A stretch of DNA of 7,248 nt from Bacteroidales bacterium (GTDB lineage Bacteria; Bacteroidota; Bacteroidia; Bacteroidales; VadinHA17): NCBI GenBank assembly GCA_003501665.1, contig DNOQ01000259.1, positions 1 to 7,248 on the forward strand. Reading direction: 5' to 3'. A program made the translations under genes and the position numbers. Shown piece by piece: positions 6,431 to 7,248 of this stretch (the first letter of the stretch is position 1; every line of letters begins with the position of its first letter). The notes beneath the pieces are model-generated. The model ran no database searches. It saw only the letters and a list, made by a program, of their open reading frames with translations, and was not told the origin of the DNA.

Positions 6431-7248
6431 ACCTTCGGCCCCTCCCGTTTGAAGATGATGATCCGGAGCCCGAAGATCCGGATGAAGAACTTCTTCCTGA
6501 AGAAACTCCCGACCGGTTGCTTCCGGAAGAGCTGCTCCCCGAAACTGCCGGTGCAGATCGTGAAGGGGAAGAACTTCTCTGAGAAATTGCCGGTGCTGAC
6601 CTTACCGGTGCAGAACTTCTCTGTGATACCGCCGGTGCAGTCCTTACCGGTGCAGAACTTCTCTGTGATACCGCCGGTGCAGTCCTTACCGGTGCAGTGC
6701 TTCTCTGTGATACCGCCGGTGCAGTCCTTACCGGTGCAGTGCTTCTCTGTGATACTACCGGCGCAGACCTTACCGGTGCAGTGCTTCTCTGTGATACCGC
6801 CGGTGCAGTCCTTACCGGTACGGTGCTTCTCTGTGATACTACCGGCGCAGACCTTACCGGTGCAGTAATCGTACGGCCAGAAGCAGTATTGCTTCTTATA
6901 TTTCCATTATTACCATCCGTCCGGCTATGGTTGTTGTTGCCGCTGTTACCTTCATTACGGATGTTATTGTTAAAATTACCACTATTGCCTTCGGGTCTGC
7001 TGTTTCTGTTATTTCCGTTATTGTAGTTGCTATTCGTATTAGTCTGGGATCTGACAGGGGCACCGGCAGGATTTGTTCTTGTCCCATTGGCTGCTACTCT
7101 GCCTCCGGACATGTTTCCATCGTTACTCCGGTTCATTTCATTAGGCCGGGCAGGTGCTTCCGGGCGTCTCGACGGATTTAGACCGGGTGCTCCCGCGTAA
7201 TCCGTCCTTCTGTTTCGGTCCGCGTAGTCCCTGTATGAGTAGCGTGTT
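6429..7248 (-). CDS. Basic repeat-rich low-complexity protein, N-terminus outside window
   Basis: The frame is open from the TAA at 6429-6431 to the right edge without a stop, so 272 complete codons are visible and the start is not. The Met codon at 7134-7136 is probably internal: the residues before it (including RYSYRDYADRNRRTDYAG and PSRRPEAPARPNE) are the same kind of Arg/Pro/Asn-rich sequence. In order, the visible protein has an Arg/Tyr/Pro segment, an Asn/Gly-rich segment with EGNSGN and DGNNGN motifs (about 6905-7050), a 14-residue tandem array (6541-6865) of the form APAVSQRSTAPVRT, and a Ser/Gly tail ending in GRGRR. No cysteine or catalytic motif is visible. It is strongly basic and likely disordered. 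No family can be assigned; since the N-terminus is missing, a signal peptide or folded domain could exist beyond the edge. The tail resembles that of the neighbouring lipoprotein, suggesting a related envelope protein. The steady open frame, close terminator and conserved unit length support a real gene. Confidence 0.72.
   Translation of the reverse strand, partial: TRYSYRDYADRNRRTDYAGAPGLNPSRRPEAPARPNEMNRSNDGNMSGGRVAANGTRTNPAGAPVRSQTNTNSNYNNGNNRNSRPEGNSGNFNNNIRNEGNSGNNNHSRTDGNNGNIRSNTASGRTITAPVRSAPVVSQRSTVPVRTAPAVSQRSTAPVRSAPVVSQRSTAPVRTAPAVSQRSTAPVRTAPAVSQRSSAPVRTAPAVSQRSSAPVRSAPAISQRSSSPSRSAPAVSGSSSSGSNRSGVSSGRSSSSGSSGSGSSSSNGRGRR
6541..6865 (-). repeat. 42-bp tandem repeat array (7 units plus a 31-bp partial unit)
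   Basis: Unit boundaries fall at 6541, 6583, 6625, 6667, 6709, 6751 and 6793, followed by a partial copy at 6835-6865. Each unit encodes 14 residues (APxVSQRSxxPVRx on the minus strand). The units at 6667 and 6709 are identical over all 42 bases, while the two leftmost units (the C-terminal end of the array) are the most diverged. Because 42 is a multiple of three, copy-number change keeps the reading frame. Confidence 0.95.

Noticed and set aside
6541..6865. CRISPR array
   Set aside because: The 42-bp units are directly contiguous with no spacers and lie inside a coding frame.
6293..6868. Plus-strand 191-codon open frame with a repeated VQSLPVQCFSVIPP pattern
   Set aside because: It is the antisense image of the 42-bp array, kept open by the repeat period being a multiple of three; it also crosses the terminator hairpin and has no family signature.

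Overview
The window looks like a chromosomal segment of a Bacteroidota member, probably Bacteroidales-like and likely anaerobic. The evidence is a WbqC-family protein, a FadL/OmpP1-type outer-membrane protein that starts at the mature end with Gln after a short signal peptide, a lipoprotein with an L-G-S-C lipobox, A-rich leaders with weak Shine-Dalgarno sites, and the overall AT-leaning composition. No rRNA, tRNA, mobile element or CRISPR array was seen. This assignment is inference from gene families, not from a marker gene.

Layout: positions 1-3307 (+) are a compact four-gene run, larC (5' end cut by the window edge), larE, larB and a wbqC-like gene. A symmetric hairpin at 3311-3341 then separates this run from three genes on the minus strand. 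Read in their own direction these are: a repeat-rich, basic Ser/Arg/Asn protein at the right edge (N-terminus outside the window), a Tyr/Gly- then Ser/Arg-rich lipoprotein (4932-6290), and a FadL-like outer-membrane barrel (3363-4850). A second hairpin at 6388-6430 closes the right-edge gene. There is no gene-free stretch above 300 bases.

The lar genes together encode the pathway for the nickel-pincer nucleotide (NPN) cofactor. LarB carboxylates and hydrolyses nicotinic acid adenine dinucleotide, LarE thiolates the pyridinium carboxylates, and LarC inserts nickel. The consumer enzyme (LarA, lactate racemase, or another LarA-family epimerase) is not in the window and may lie upstream of larC or elsewhere. 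LarC is one continuous frame here, unlike the frameshifted larC1/larC2 of Lactobacillus plantarum, and LarE carries three candidate cluster or catalytic cysteines.

The minus-strand half looks like an envelope cluster: one exported barrel, one lipoprotein and one low-complexity protein whose C-terminus resembles that of the lipoprotein. The right-edge gene contains a clean 42-bp (14-residue) tandem array with evidence of recent duplication. I see no clearly new defence or mobile system; the least explained parts are the two low-complexity proteins.
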